Shown here in pieces: positions 8,813-17,047 of a DNA stretch of 64,000 nt. Origin of the DNA: Ruegeria marisrubri (GTDB lineage: Bacteria > Pseudomonadota > Alphaproteobacteria > Rhodobacterales > Rhodobacteraceae); NCBI RefSeq assembly GCF_001507595.1, contig NZ_LQBQ01000012.1, positions 248,001-312,000 on the forward strand. The letters are read 5' to 3'. The notes under the pieces are model-generated. The model was not told the origin of the DNA. It did not search any database and worked only from the letters and a program-made list of their open reading frames with translations. A program made the position numbers and the translations under genes. The stretch's first letter is position 1, and each line of letters opens with the position of its first letter.

Positions 8813-9373
8813 ATGAAAAAGTTTCTGTTTCCCCTGATGTTGCTGGCGGTTCTGCCCGCCTGCGGAACGTCCAATGACGCTCATTTCCTGATCGCCCCTG
8901 CGCCCGCGGAGCCGAGTGTTCGCCTGCAGGCGCAAACGATCGAAATGAGGATGGTTTCGCTCCCCGCCTATGCCGCGGCCTCGGAAATCTTCGCGCAATC
9001 TCCGGATGGCGCGCTTTATGCGCAGGGCAACGCGCTCTGGGCCGACGACCCGGTGCGCGGGATCACCGCGGCCCTTGCTCGGGGTCTGAGCGAGCGCACG
9101 CGTTCCTCGGTCACGATGGAACCCTGGCCGCTGAACAACGGTCCGGATGCCCGGATCGACGTGCGCGTGGATCAGATCTATGCCCGCGCCGATGGCAGTT
9201 TCGAGATGTCGGGGCAGTTCGCCGTTTCCTCGCCGGGTGGGACGACCAGAGAATTCGTGCGGCGGTTCGACATCAGGACCCCGGTTTCGGGCGAGGGACC
9301 TGCCGCAATCTCGGGGGCGCTGGCGACTGCCCTGTCCCGGCTGTCTGGCGAGATAGCGGCTGCCATGAGCTAG
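8813..9373 (+). CDS. pqiC: PqiC-type outer-membrane lipoprotein
   Basis: 186 residues with a lipoprotein signal ending LPACG, so Cys17 or nearby is the lipidated residue. The rest matches the ABC-type transport auxiliary lipoprotein/PqiC (DUF330) pattern, for example RMVSLPAYAAASEIFAQSPD and a central WADDPVRGITAALARGL. PqiC anchors PqiB at the outer membrane. The ATG at 8813 is one base after the pqiB stop; a TTG at 8795 is possible but would displace the lipobox. Confidence 0.82.
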   Translation: MKKFLFPLMLLAVLPACGTSNDAHFLIAPAPAEPSVRLQAQTIEMRMVSLPAYAAASEIFAQSPDGALYAQGNALWADDPVRGITAALARGLSERTRSSVTMEPWPLNNGPDARIDVRVDQIYARADGSFEMSGQFAVSSPGGTTREFVRRFDIRTPVSGEGPAAISGALATALSRLSGEIAAAMS

Positions 9374-9400
9374 GCCCGCCAAAACCGGCGGACAGGGGCG

Positions 9401-9424
9401 AGGGCCACCGTGAACTGGCCCTTT
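9401..9424 (+). terminator. Weak terminator hairpin after the pqi operon
   Basis: A 7-bp perfect stem AGGGCCA/TGGCCCT (9401-9407 with 9416-9422) and 8-base loop followed by a short TTT run, 27 bp after pqiC. Confidence 0.4.
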
Positions 9425-9466
9425 CCAGGAATTTCCGCGCCGGGATCCGCCGTTCTCGGCTGCCCG

Positions 9467-10555
9467 TCAGGCGAGGTTTTCCATCGTCTTCACGCCGATG
9501 GCGCCGCCGATCACGATGAAGACGAACGTGATCACCGACCCGATCGCCAGGGTGGAAACCCCGGTCAGCGCCTGACCCACGGTGCATCCCAGAGCGAGAA
9601 CGCCGCCTATGCCCATGAGAGCCGCGCCGAACATGTTCCGGATGGAATCGCTCTTGTCGGCAAAGGTCGTCAGGTGCAGACGGCCCATCGAAACAGCGCC
9701 CAGAAAGCCCCCGAGCAATGCGCCGGCCACGGTGACCACGCCAAAGCCGGGCGCGCCCAGAGCGGTGTAGCGCATCAGGTAGTCGATGGTATCGCCCGCC
9801 GGCCGGACATAGCTGAGCGAGATCAGCGTCGGGTTGTCGGCGAATTCGTCATAGGTGATGCCCGTCAGGAACCAGCCCGCGACGACGCACAGGCCGATCC
9901 CCACCCCCGCCGCGATGTTGCGGCCGGAGCTCCGGAAAGAGGCGCTGGAGAAGCAATAGGCCAGAAGCGCCGCCACCAGAAGCACGACGCTGATCGCGGT
10001 GCCGGTTTCAATGGACATCCCGGACATGGCGGAAAGCGCCGCGCCGATGCTCTGATCTTCCATGCCGACGGCTTCGAGGTCCGAGGTCATCGGCGTGAAA
10101 AGCGAAACGCGCAGGGGCCCGAGCAGCCCGCCCATCGTCATGTAGCCGAAAATCCCGGTGATCAGCAGCACCACGACCGATCGCAGGTCACCGCCGCCGG
10201 CCCGGACGAGATTGCGGCTGATGCAGCCGCCGGAAAACACCATGCCAAAACCGAAGATCAGCCCCCCGATCACGTTGCCGCCCCAAGGCAAGGCCGTGGT
10301 CTGATACATCGACATCGACATGTCCGCGACACCTGCCATTTCTATCGCCGCGACGCCCAGTATCGCCACGGCCACGGCCAGCAGCCATGCCCGGAAGCGG
10401 TTGTAGTCCCCGAATGACAGGATGTCGGATATCGACCCCATGGTGCAGAAATTGGTTCGATACACGATAAAGCCGAACACGATTCCGATCAGTAGCCCTC
10501 CCCACGCGATATAGAATACCGCGGACTCGATGGCTGCCTCCCTCAAAGCTTCCAT
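9467..10555 (-). CDS. YeeE/YedE (TsuA-like) sulfur-compound transporter
   Basis: 362 residues, hydrophobic throughout, with about nine to ten membrane helices. Conserved cysteine blocks typical of YeeE/YedE proteins are present: RTNFCTMG (Cys37), FSGGCISRNLVR and LALGCTVGQALTG. In TsuA of this family, cysteines relay thiosulfate through the pore. The gene follows a strong GGGGAGGAG ribosome site. It is the last gene of the leftward unit divergent from dsrA, which supports import of thiosulfate or another reduced sulfur species for the rDsr pathway. The exact substrate is inferred. Confidence 0.85.
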   Translation of the reverse strand: MEALREAAIESAVFYIAWGGLLIGIVFGFIVYRTNFCTMGSISDILSFGDYNRFRAWLLAVAVAILGVAAIEMAGVADMSMSMYQTTALPWGGNVIGGLIFGFGMVFSGGCISRNLVRAGGGDLRSVVVLLITGIFGYMTMGGLLGPLRVSLFTPMTSDLEAVGMEDQSIGAALSAMSGMSIETGTAISVVLLVAALLAYCFSSASFRSSGRNIAAGVGIGLCVVAGWFLTGITYDEFADNPTLISLSYVRPAGDTIDYLMRYTALGAPGFGVVTVAGALLGGFLGAVSMGRLHLTTFADKSDSIRNMFGAALMGIGGVLALGCTVGQALTGVSTLAIGSVITFVFIVIGGAIGVKTMENLA

Positions 10556-10615
10556 TTTCTCCTCCCCGAAATCTGAAACTTTCTTGCGCGCCGCCTTTGG
10601 TTTCAGAAATTAAAG

Positions 10616-10625
10616 TATGCGCATA
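10616..10625. promoter_or_regulatory. Palindrome upstream of the YeeE gene
   Basis: TATGCGCATA, a perfect 10-bp palindrome inside an AT-rich stretch (10600-10632), 60 bp upstream of the yeeE start. It may be an operator for a separate yeeE promoter. The symmetry is visible; the regulator is unknown. Confidence 0.35.
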
Positions 10626-10684
10626 TTAAGATGCGAAGTGCTGTCCTGTCTACTGAGGAGAGGAGGGGGCGTGTATCGCTTGGG

Positions 10685-10894
10685 TTAAGCAGACCCGTCG
10701 GCAGCGGATACCAGGGCCGCGGCGAGAGTCCGGGCGGTGTCTTCGTCAAGGTCGACCTGAGTGATCCGTTTGCCTTCGCGCAGCACCAGGCGGACCATCC
10801 TCAGGCCGCTTGCAAAGCTGACTTCGCGGATCATGGCCCGGCGCCCGAAGGGCAGTTCAAGCTCCGCGAGGTCCTTCAGCGTCTCATCCGCCAT
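10685..10894 (-). CDS. Small conserved-looking protein of unknown function (69 aa)
   Basis: 69 residues from the ATG at 10894; the frame stays open upstream, but this start follows from the 11-bp overlap with the end of the preceding small gene. It contains LPFGRRAMIREVSFASGLRM and a C-terminal half that reads as beta strands then a helix (LDEDTARTLAAALVSAADG). No cysteine, no signal peptide and no membrane segment, so it is predicted cytosolic. I do not recognise the function. Its placement in the TauD-small-small unit next to dsr suggests a sulfur-related or accessory role. Confidence 0.65.
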   Translation of the reverse strand: MADETLKDLAELELPFGRRAMIREVSFASGLRMVRLVLREGKRITQVDLDEDTARTLAAALVSAADGSA

Positions 10895-11084
10895 AGCCGG
10901 TCCCTCGCGTAAAAGCGGCTTCGAGCGCCCATTCCCATTTCCGCGGCGTGTCCCTGAAATCGGGCTTGATGTCGAATTCAAGGAACATGTGGCCTTCTTC
11001 GGCGGCGTGCTCCACCAGCTTTTCGAGCGCCTGAAAGCTCTGCACGTCCGGGTTCGATATGATCAGGTCGCTGAGTTTGGTCAT
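10884..11084 (-). CDS. Small protein of unknown function (66 aa) coupled to the dioxygenase
   Basis: 66 residues, acidic and aromatic, beginning MTKLSDLIISNPDVQSFQAL and containing HMFLEFDIKPDFRDTPRKWE. No cysteine and no export signal. Its ATG (11084) overlaps the stop of the TauD-type gene in an ATGA arrangement, and its end overlaps the next small gene by 11 bp, so the three are translationally coupled. I do not recognise a family. Coupling suggests it acts with the dioxygenase, as a subunit or chaperone, but this is inference. Confidence 0.65.
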   Translation of the reverse strand: MTKLSDLIISNPDVQSFQALEKLVEHAAEEGHMFLEFDIKPDFRDTPRKWEWALEAAFTRGTGYGG

Positions 11085-12019
11085 TGCGGCTTCCTCCCAA
11101 TTCGGTTCAGGAACCGGACGCGGAAGATCAGGCGGTTTGAGCGCTCCCCATCTTCCGGGCCGAATGCGGTTCTGTTGTGCAGGACGTTGTTGTTCAAAAT
11201 TCCCTGTCCAGCGGAAAGTCGAACTTCGTGAGCCAGCGGGTCGCCCTTTTCCAGAAGATCACGCAGGAATTCCGCGGCTTCAAGAGTGGCGGGGTCGTCG
11301 CGCCAGTGGATGCTGCGCGTGCGGGCAGTGTAACGCATCTGCAGCCGGCCGGTTTCGGCGTCCGGGTAAAAGACGGGCCCAACCGAGGCCGGCCGGATGC
11401 TGCCGTCGTTTTCGCGGTTCTCGGGGATCGTCATCGCCTCGGGATGCATCAGGGCCTTCAGATAGGCGGGGTCGGCGTCGCGCAGCCGGATATAGGCGAT
11501 CTCGGGGTCCAGGATCTGGTTGGTGCCGCCGCTGCCCGCCTGACGGACGCAGTGCAGGACAAAGGCCGAAATCAGGTGGTCCGGCGCGTTGTAGTAGCCG
11601 TCCGTGTGCCAGTTCATGGCGCGGGTCGAGTAGGGGATGTATCCGCGTTTGCCCGGTTCCTGCGAGGGCTGCAGCGCCACGATACCGGCCTCGCCCGCGG
11701 ATCGGTGCCTTTCGGCGATTCGCAATCCGAAAGCCGAGGCGAAACTCCTTAGTTTTCCACGGATTTCATCGGGATCCGAGCCGGAGTCCTGCCAGTGGTA
11801 ATGGGCAAAATTGGTGTCTTCACAGCGGCGCAGCAGTTCTTCGCGCTCGGTCCGAGTGGGGTTTTCGAGGTTTTTCACCTCGACCGGAGGCAAAGTGAGC
11901 GAATTTTCCGCAGCCTGCAATCGGGCGGCTCTCCAGGCATCGTAACCATCTGCGGAGTCGACGTTAAGCCATTTGAAATTTGCGGTTTTTTCCGTGGCGA
12001 TCATCGTTCCATCCGACAT
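11081..12019 (-). CDS. TauD/TfdA-superfamily Fe(II)/2-oxoglutarate dioxygenase
   Basis: 312 residues. The 2-His-1-carboxylate iron site is visible as NWHTDGYYN (His138, Asp140) with a distal His near residue 281 (NNNVLHNRTAF), and a 2-oxoglutarate-binding Arg follows in NRLIFRVRF. The superfamily includes taurine dioxygenase, which releases sulfite from sulfonates, and gamma-butyrobetaine hydroxylase. The substrate cannot be read from the sequence. It is divergent from dsrA by 246 bp and heads an operon with two small unknown genes and, after 129 bp, yeeE. Release of sulfite or oxidation of a sulfur cofactor is plausible but unproven. Confidence 0.82.
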   Translation of the reverse strand: MSDGTMIATEKTANFKWLNVDSADGYDAWRAARLQAAENSLTLPPVEVKNLENPTRTEREELLRRCEDTNFAHYHWQDSGSDPDEIRGKLRSFASAFGLRIAERHRSAGEAGIVALQPSQEPGKRGYIPYSTRAMNWHTDGYYNAPDHLISAFVLHCVRQAGSGGTNQILDPEIAYIRLRDADPAYLKALMHPEAMTIPENRENDGSIRPASVGPVFYPDAETGRLQMRYTARTRSIHWRDDPATLEAAEFLRDLLEKGDPLAHEVRLSAGQGILNNNVLHNRTAFGPEDGERSNRLIFRVRFLNRIGRKPQ

Positions 12020-12098
12020 TTTGTGCGGGCTGATCCCCGCATGGCTCGAAAAAATCCTATCCGTTCGGGCGGGCTTTGTACGAGTTTTCGTTGATTAT

Positions 12099-12120
12099 TA
12101 CATTCGGTTATTGCAATGTA
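12099..12120. promoter_or_regulatory. Inverted repeat upstream of dsrA, ArsR/SqrR-like box
   Basis: TACATT (12099-12104) and AATGTA (12115-12120) form a perfect 6-bp inverted repeat with a 10-bp spacer. The inner part, ATTC-N8-CAAT, differs by one base from the ATTC-N8-GAAT box of sulfane-sulfur-sensing ArsR regulators such as SqrR/BigR. It lies between the divergent TauD unit and dsrA, about 146 bp before the dsrA start. No ArsR-family gene is in the window. Confidence 0.45.
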
Positions 12121-12265
12121 TAGATGCAAGCGTTGGAGGAGAACGCTGGCAGATAAGCAAACGCGCGCGCTCTGCGCATCGGGTCAGGCGGAACCTCTGC
12201 CTGCGAGGCCCCAAGAAGAAAGAGCCGGAAAACGGCCCATATCGGAACTTGCTTGGGAGGAAGCA

Positions 12266-13573
12266 ATGACGGACCGAAAGCCTACGGATGGAAAGCCGGA
12301 AGGTGGCAGCGAGGGCCATCATCCGACGCCGCACCTCGACCAACTGGAAGACGGCCCCTGGCCCAGCTTCGTGACCGGCCTGAAACGGCTGCGCGACGAA
12401 GGATCGCCGGGCAACCGGAAGATGATGAACGACCTTCTGGGCCAGCTGAACCATTCCTATGAAAACCGGCTGGGCTACTGGAAGGGGGGCACCGTCTCGG
12501 TCTTTGGCTATGGCGGCGGGATCATTCCGCGCTTTTCCGAAGTTGCCGACAAGTTTCCCGAGTCCAAGGAATTCCACACCCTGCGCGTGATGCCGCCGGC
12601 GGGGTATCACTATACGACGGATGTGCTGCGCAAGATGTGCGACATCTGGGAAGAGCATGGCTCGGGCCTGATCGCGTTCCACGGTCAGTCGGGTGACATC
12701 ATGTTCCAGGGCTGCACCACCGAAAACACGCAAAAGGCTTTCGACGCTCTGAACGAGATCGGGTTCGACCTCGGCGGCGCCGGCCCCGCGCTGCGCACCG
12801 CGATGAGCTGCGTCGGACATGCCCGCTGTGAACAGTCTTGCTATGACGAGGTTCGCGCGCACCGGACGATCATCAACTCGCTGCTGGACGAGATGCACCG
12901 CCCGGCTCTGCCCTACAAGTTCAAGTTCAAGTTCTCGGGTTGCGCCAATGACTGCGTGAATGCCATCCACCGGGCGGACTTTGCCGTGATCGGCACCTGG
13001 CGGGACGACATCAAGATCGACCAGGAGAAGGTCAAGGAGCACGTCGCCGAAAAGGGCCGCAAATACACCATCGACACGGTCGTTTCGATGTGCCCGACCC
13101 GGGCGATCAGCCTCAATGACGACGACACGCTGGAGATCGACAACAAGTCCTGCGTGCGCTGCATGCACTGCATCAACGTGATGACCAAGGCGCTCAGCCC
13201 CGGCGACGATCGCGGGGTGTCGATCCTGATCGGCGGCAAGCGGGCGCTCAAGATCGGCGACCTGATGGGCATCATGGTCGTGCCGTTCATGAAGCTCGAG
13301 ACCGACGAGGATTTCGAGAAGCTCGAGGAGTTCGCCGAAAACGTCGTGGAGTTCTTCGCCGACAACGCGCTCGAGCATGAGCGGATCGGGGAAACCATCG
13401 ACCGGATCGGCCTGCCGGCCTTCCTCGAGGCGATGGACATCGATCCTGACCCGAACATGGTCAACCACCCGCGCACGTCCTGCTACGTGCGGACGGACGA
13501 CTTCGACGACGAAGCGGCCAAGTGGTTCGAGCGCAAGGCCCGCGAAGCCGGGCTGCAGATCAGCGCAGAGTGA
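12266..13573 (+). CDS. dsrA: Reverse-type dissimilatory sulfite reductase, alpha subunit
   Basis: 435 residues from the ATG at 12266, which follows TGGGAGGAAGC; the longer open frame from 12116 lacks similarity. DsrA pairs with DsrB in the cytoplasmic enzyme that, in sulfur oxidisers, oxidises DsrC-bound sulfur to sulfite. The sirohaem-[4Fe-4S] cysteines are visible as SCVGHARCEQSC and KFSGCANDC, and an inserted ferredoxin domain carries SMCPTRAISL and SCVRCMHCIN. Genes of the oxidative pathway (dsrE, dsrF, dsrH, dsrL) follow directly, so this is the oxidative form. Confidence 0.97.
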   Translation: MTDRKPTDGKPEGGSEGHHPTPHLDQLEDGPWPSFVTGLKRLRDEGSPGNRKMMNDLLGQLNHSYENRLGYWKGGTVSVFGYGGGIIPRFSEVADKFPESKEFHTLRVMPPAGYHYTTDVLRKMCDIWEEHGSGLIAFHGQSGDIMFQGCTTENTQKAFDALNEIGFDLGGAGPALRTAMSCVGHARCEQSCYDEVRAHRTIINSLLDEMHRPALPYKFKFKFSGCANDCVNAIHRADFAVIGTWRDDIKIDQEKVKEHVAEKGRKYTIDTVVSMCPTRAISLNDDDTLEIDNKSCVRCMHCINVMTKALSPGDDRGVSILIGGKRALKIGDLMGIMVVPFMKLETDEDFEKLEEFAENVVEFFADNALEHERIGETIDRIGLPAFLEAMDIDPDPNMVNHPRTSCYVRTDDFDDEAAKWFERKAREAGLQISAE

Positions 13574-13596
13574 CGGCAGGCGAGGGAGGAGACACC

Positions 13597-14679
13597 ATGA
13601 CAGACCAGGCTCAAAAACCACGCATGCCGGACGAAGTGGGTGTGCCGGATCCGTTTCAGTACATGCACCCGGTGCTCAAGGCCAATTATGGCAACTGGGA
13701 CTGGCACGACCGCCCGCGTCCGGGCGTTCTGCGCCACGTATCCAAATCCGGTGACGTGATCTATACCGTCCGCGCCGGCACCCAGCGCCAGATGGACGTG
13801 TTCACGATCCGCAAGCTGGCGGATATCGGCGACAAATACGCCGACGGCCACATCCGTTTCACCACGCGTTCGAACATCGAATACATGGTCGCGGACGAGG
13901 CCAAGGTCGCCCCGCTGATCGAGGCGCTGGAGAGCGAAGGCTTCCCGGTGGGGGGCACCGGCGCTTCGGTGTCGATGATCAGCCACACCCAGGGCTGGCT
14001 GCATTGCGACATTCCCGGCACCGATGCCTCGGGCGTCGTGAAGGGGCTGATGGACATGCTGCACAAGGAATTCGTGCAGGAGAAGATGCCCAACCGGCTG
14101 CGGATCACCACGAGCTGCTGCCAGATCAACTGTGGCGGCCAGGGCGATATCGCGGTGAACGTGCAATACACCAAGCCGCCCAAGATCAACCACGACCTGG
14201 TGGCCAATGTCTGCGAACGCCCGGCGGTGGTGGCGCGTTGCCCGGTGGCCGCGATCCGGCCCGCCATGGTGAACGGCAAGCCGTCGCTGGAAGTGGACGA
14301 AAAGAAATGCGTCTGCTGCGGCGCCTGCTATCCGCCGTGCCCGCCGATGCAGATCAACGGAGACGACTCGACCAAGATCGCGGTCTGGGTCGGGGGCAAG
14401 CATTCGAACGCGCGGTCGAAGCCGACCTTCCACAAGCTCGCGGTGGCCAACCTGCCCAACAACGCGCCCCACTGGCCCGAGGTCAAGGAGGTCGTGCGCC
14501 GGATCGTCGAGGCCTACAAGGCCGACGCCAAGCACTGGGAGCGGATGGGTGAATGGATCGAGCGGATCGGCTGGAACCGGTTCTTTGAAATGACCGATCT
14601 GGCCTTCACCAAGCACCATCTCGACACCTGGACCGGCGCCCGCAAGTCCATGAACATGTCGGCGCATCTGCATTTCTGA
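13597..14679 (+). CDS. dsrB: Reverse-type dissimilatory sulfite reductase, beta subunit
   Basis: 360 residues from the ATG at 13597 behind a GGGAGGA site. It carries the catalytic sirohaem-cluster motif TTSCCQINCGGQGDIA, and the ferredoxin insertion ARCPVAAIRP plus KKCVCCGACYPPCPP. It forms the alpha2beta2 core with DsrA; the functional sirohaem is in the beta subunit. It is 23 bp behind dsrA and full length. Confidence 0.97.
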   Translation: MTDQAQKPRMPDEVGVPDPFQYMHPVLKANYGNWDWHDRPRPGVLRHVSKSGDVIYTVRAGTQRQMDVFTIRKLADIGDKYADGHIRFTTRSNIEYMVADEAKVAPLIEALESEGFPVGGTGASVSMISHTQGWLHCDIPGTDASGVVKGLMDMLHKEFVQEKMPNRLRITTSCCQINCGGQGDIAVNVQYTKPPKINHDLVANVCERPAVVARCPVAAIRPAMVNGKPSLEVDEKKCVCCGACYPPCPPMQINGDDSTKIAVWVGGKHSNARSKPTFHKLAVANLPNNAPHWPEVKEVVRRIVEAYKADAKHWERMGEWIERIGWNRFFEMTDLAFTKHHLDTWTGARKSMNMSAHLHF

Positions 14680-14691
14680 GGCGAGGAAGTC

Positions 14692-15084
14692 GTGAAGTTC
14701 GGAGTAGTCATAAGCGAAGGGCCGTACACGCACGAGGCGGCGGATACGGCCTATCATTTCGTGAAGGCGGCGATCGCCAAGGGGCACGAGGTGCCGCGGG
14801 TGTTCTTCTATCACGACGGGGTCAACGTCTCGACGCGCCTCAGCGTGCCGCCGCAGGACGAGCGCCACATCCAGAACAACTGGACGGCGCTGGCCAAGGA
14901 GCACGACATCGACCTTGTCGTGTGCATCGCGGCGGCGCAGCGCCGCGGCCTGCTCGACCAGAACGAGGCCGAGCGGCAGGGCAAGGACGCCAACAACATC
15001 GCCGAGGGGTTCCGGATTTCGGGGTTGGGGCAGCTGATCGAAATGGGCATCCAGACCGACCGTCTGGTGATGTTCGGGGACTGA
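14692..15084 (+). CDS. dsrE: Sulfur-relay protein DsrE
   Basis: 130 residues, GTG start behind GAGGAAG. The single active cysteine is Cys78 in VVCIAAAQRRG, the same number as the sulfur-carrying cysteine described for Allochromatium vinosum DsrE. DsrEFH is a hexamer that passes persulfide sulfur from TusA to DsrC. Its presence with dsrH separates sulfur oxidisers from sulfate reducers. Confidence 0.95.
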   Translation: MKFGVVISEGPYTHEAADTAYHFVKAAIAKGHEVPRVFFYHDGVNVSTRLSVPPQDERHIQNNWTALAKEHDIDLVVCIAAAQRRGLLDQNEAERQGKDANNIAEGFRISGLGQLIEMGIQTDRLVMFGD

Positions 15085-15093
15085 GGGGGAGCC

Positions 15094-15501
15094 ATGCCGG
15101 ACGTGAAGAAATTCCTCTACGTGAACCGCAAGGCGCCCTACGGCACGATCTATGCGCTCGAAAGCCTCGAAGTGGTGCTGATCGGCGCCGCGTTCGAGCA
15201 GGACGTGAGCCTTGCCTTTCTCGATGACGGCGTGTTCCAGCTGACCAAGGGGCAGAACACCGAAGGGATCGGGGTCAAGAACTTCTCGCCCACCTTCCGG
15301 GCGCTGGGCGATTACGAGGTGACCAAGCTTTTCGTCGAACGCGAGTCCCTCGAAGAAAGGGGGCTGACCGAAGCCGACCTGCAGGAGATCACCTATGAGG
15401 ATGAGGACGACGACTGGGCCGAAAAGCCGTCGATCCGCGTGGTCAGCCGGGCAGAGATGGCCGAGATCATGGCGGATCAGGACGTGGTGCTGAGTTTCTG
15501 A
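15094..15501 (+). CDS. dsrF: Sulfur-relay protein DsrF
   Basis: 135 residues, start behind GAGGGGGAGCC. The DsrE/F fold is recognisable (YALESLEVVLIGAAFEQDVS). It contains no cysteine, consistent with DsrF being the structural, non-sulfurated member of DsrEFH. A short acidic tract (EDEDDD) lies near residue 105. Confidence 0.94.
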   Translation: MPDVKKFLYVNRKAPYGTIYALESLEVVLIGAAFEQDVSLAFLDDGVFQLTKGQNTEGIGVKNFSPTFRALGDYEVTKLFVERESLEERGLTEADLQEITYEDEDDDWAEKPSIRVVSRAEMAEIMADQDVVLSF

Positions 15502-15511
15502 GGAGGAGCGG

Positions 15512-15820
15512 ATGTCGACTTTGCACACAGTGAACAAATCGCCCTTCGCGACCAACTCGTTGACGAGCTGCCTGAACCATTGCCGGGAGGGCGATGCCGT
15601 TCTGATGATCGAGGACGGGGTCTATGGCGGCCTGAGCGGAACGGCCGTGGCCGAACAGGTGGCGGCAAAGGCCGGATCGGTTTCGATCTATGTCCTGCGC
15701 CCGGATGCCGATGCGCGCGGGCTGGCGCAAGAGCGGATGCTCGAAGGGATCGAGGGCGTGGACTACGCCGGTTTTGTGGACCTGGCGGCGGCGCATGACC
15801 GCACCCAGGCGTGGCTTTAG
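15512..15820 (+). CDS. dsrH: Sulfur-relay protein DsrH
   Basis: 102 residues, TusB/DsrH family, start behind GAGGAGCGG. The conserved Cys20 is present in NSLTSCLNHC; the second cysteine (Cys24) is extra. Third component of the DsrEFH hexamer. Spacing to dsrF is 10 bp. Confidence 0.94.
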   Translation: MSTLHTVNKSPFATNSLTSCLNHCREGDAVLMIEDGVYGGLSGTAVAEQVAAKAGSVSIYVLRPDADARGLAQERMLEGIEGVDYAGFVDLAAAHDRTQAWL

Positions 15821-15856
15821 GGAAACGGCCCCCAAGGGGCATCGAAGGAGGACGAA

Positions 15857-16189
15857 ATGTCATATCAAGTCAATGGCCATACCATCGAGCATGACGAGGA
15901 AGGGTACATCACGAACCTCTCCGACTGGAGCATCGAGCTGGCCAACGAGATCGCGCGGACCGAAAACATCGAGATGACCGATGAGCACTGGGAAGTGGTG
16001 AACTTTCTGCGCCAATACTACGAGGAATACCAGATCGCGCCGGCCGTTCGGGTTCTGATCAAGGCGATCAAAAAGTCCATGGGGCCTGAAAAGGGCAACA
16101 ACAAGTACATGTACGAGCTGTTCCCCTATGGCCCCGCCAAGCAGGCCTGCAAGATCGCCGGTTTGCCCAAGCCGACCGGCTGCGTCTGA
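15857..16189 (+). CDS. dsrC: DsrC sulfur-carrier protein
   Basis: 110 residues. The flexible C-terminal arm ends KIAGLPKPTGCV with both conserved cysteines, Cys98 and Cys109, separated by ten residues, so this is a true DsrC and not a single-cysteine TusE-like copy. DsrC carries the sulfur as a trisulfide or persulfide to DsrAB and is the redox partner of DsrMK. Start behind GAAGGAGG. It sits between dsrH and dsrM. Confidence 0.97.
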   Translation: MSYQVNGHTIEHDEEGYITNLSDWSIELANEIARTENIEMTDEHWEVVNFLRQYYEEYQIAPAVRVLIKAIKKSMGPEKGNNKYMYELFPYGPAKQACKIAGLPKPTGCV

Positions 16190-16321
16190 TCCATTGCCAG
16201 CCGGGCCCTTGGCTGCCCGATCCGAGACTTGAGGAGGAGTTCGGAGGGGCAACGCAACAGCCCGCCCGGCTGCGACGGCATTTTCCCGGGGCCGTCCGGG
16301 AAGCGAAGGGGAGGAGTTTGC

Positions 16322-17044
16322 GTGCTGTCAGTGATTTATGCGCTGCTGTTCTGGGTCGCCACGATCATTATGGTCGTGGGCGTCGCCCTCAGGATTCGCA
16401 AATACGCGCGCACTCCCGCCCCGCTCAAGATCCCGACCACCCCGGCGCCGGTCACGACCGGCGGCGTTGTGATGCGCATGGCGCGCGAGGTGATCCTGTT
16501 TGAAAGCCTGTTCAAGTCGAACAAGTGGATCTGGCTGTTCGGCTGGACGTTCCACATGGGGATGTGGCTGGTTCTGATCCGTCACCTCCGTTATTTCACG
16601 ACCGATGTCTGGTGGTGGGTCGCTGTCGCGCAACCCTTTGGCACCTATGCAGGTTTCGCGATGCTGCTGGGGCTGCTGGGCCTCTGGGCGCGGCGGTTCC
16701 TGGTCGAGCGTATCCGCTACATCACCAACCCGTCCGATCACCTGATGCTGGCCCTGCTGGTGGCGATCGCCGGCAGCGGGCTGATGATGCGCTTCGTGGT
16801 TCATACCGACATCGTGGCGGTCAAGGTGTTCATGCTGGGGCTTTTGCGGCTGCGGATCGAGACCCTGCCGTCGGACCCGATCCTGCTGCTGCATCTGGGC
16901 TGCGTGGCGGCTTTGATGATCGTCTTTCCGATCTCGAAACTGCTGCACGCGCCGGGGGTGTTTTTCAGCCCGACCCGCAACCAGGTCGACAACCCGCGCG
17001 AACAGCGCCACCTCGCCCCCTGGGCGGCCAAGCTGGAGGGCTGA
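16322..17044 (+). CDS. dsrM: DsrM, membrane cytochrome b subunit of DsrMKJOP
   Basis: 240 residues from GTG at 16322, placed 6 bases after GGGGAGGAG; the frame is open from 16229 but the membrane protein begins here. Five to six helices with histidines suited to haem b (FHMGMWLVLIRHLRY and LLHLGCVAALMIVF), NarI-like. It accepts or donates electrons from DsrK to the quinone pool. Confidence 0.93.
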   Translation: MLSVIYALLFWVATIIMVVGVALRIRKYARTPAPLKIPTTPAPVTTGGVVMRMAREVILFESLFKSNKWIWLFGWTFHMGMWLVLIRHLRYFTTDVWWWVAVAQPFGTYAGFAMLLGLLGLWARRFLVERIRYITNPSDHLMLALLVAIAGSGLMMRFVVHTDIVAVKVFMLGLLRLRIETLPSDPILLLHLGCVAALMIVFPISKLLHAPGVFFSPTRNQVDNPREQRHLAPWAAKLEG

Positions 17045-17047
17045 GGC

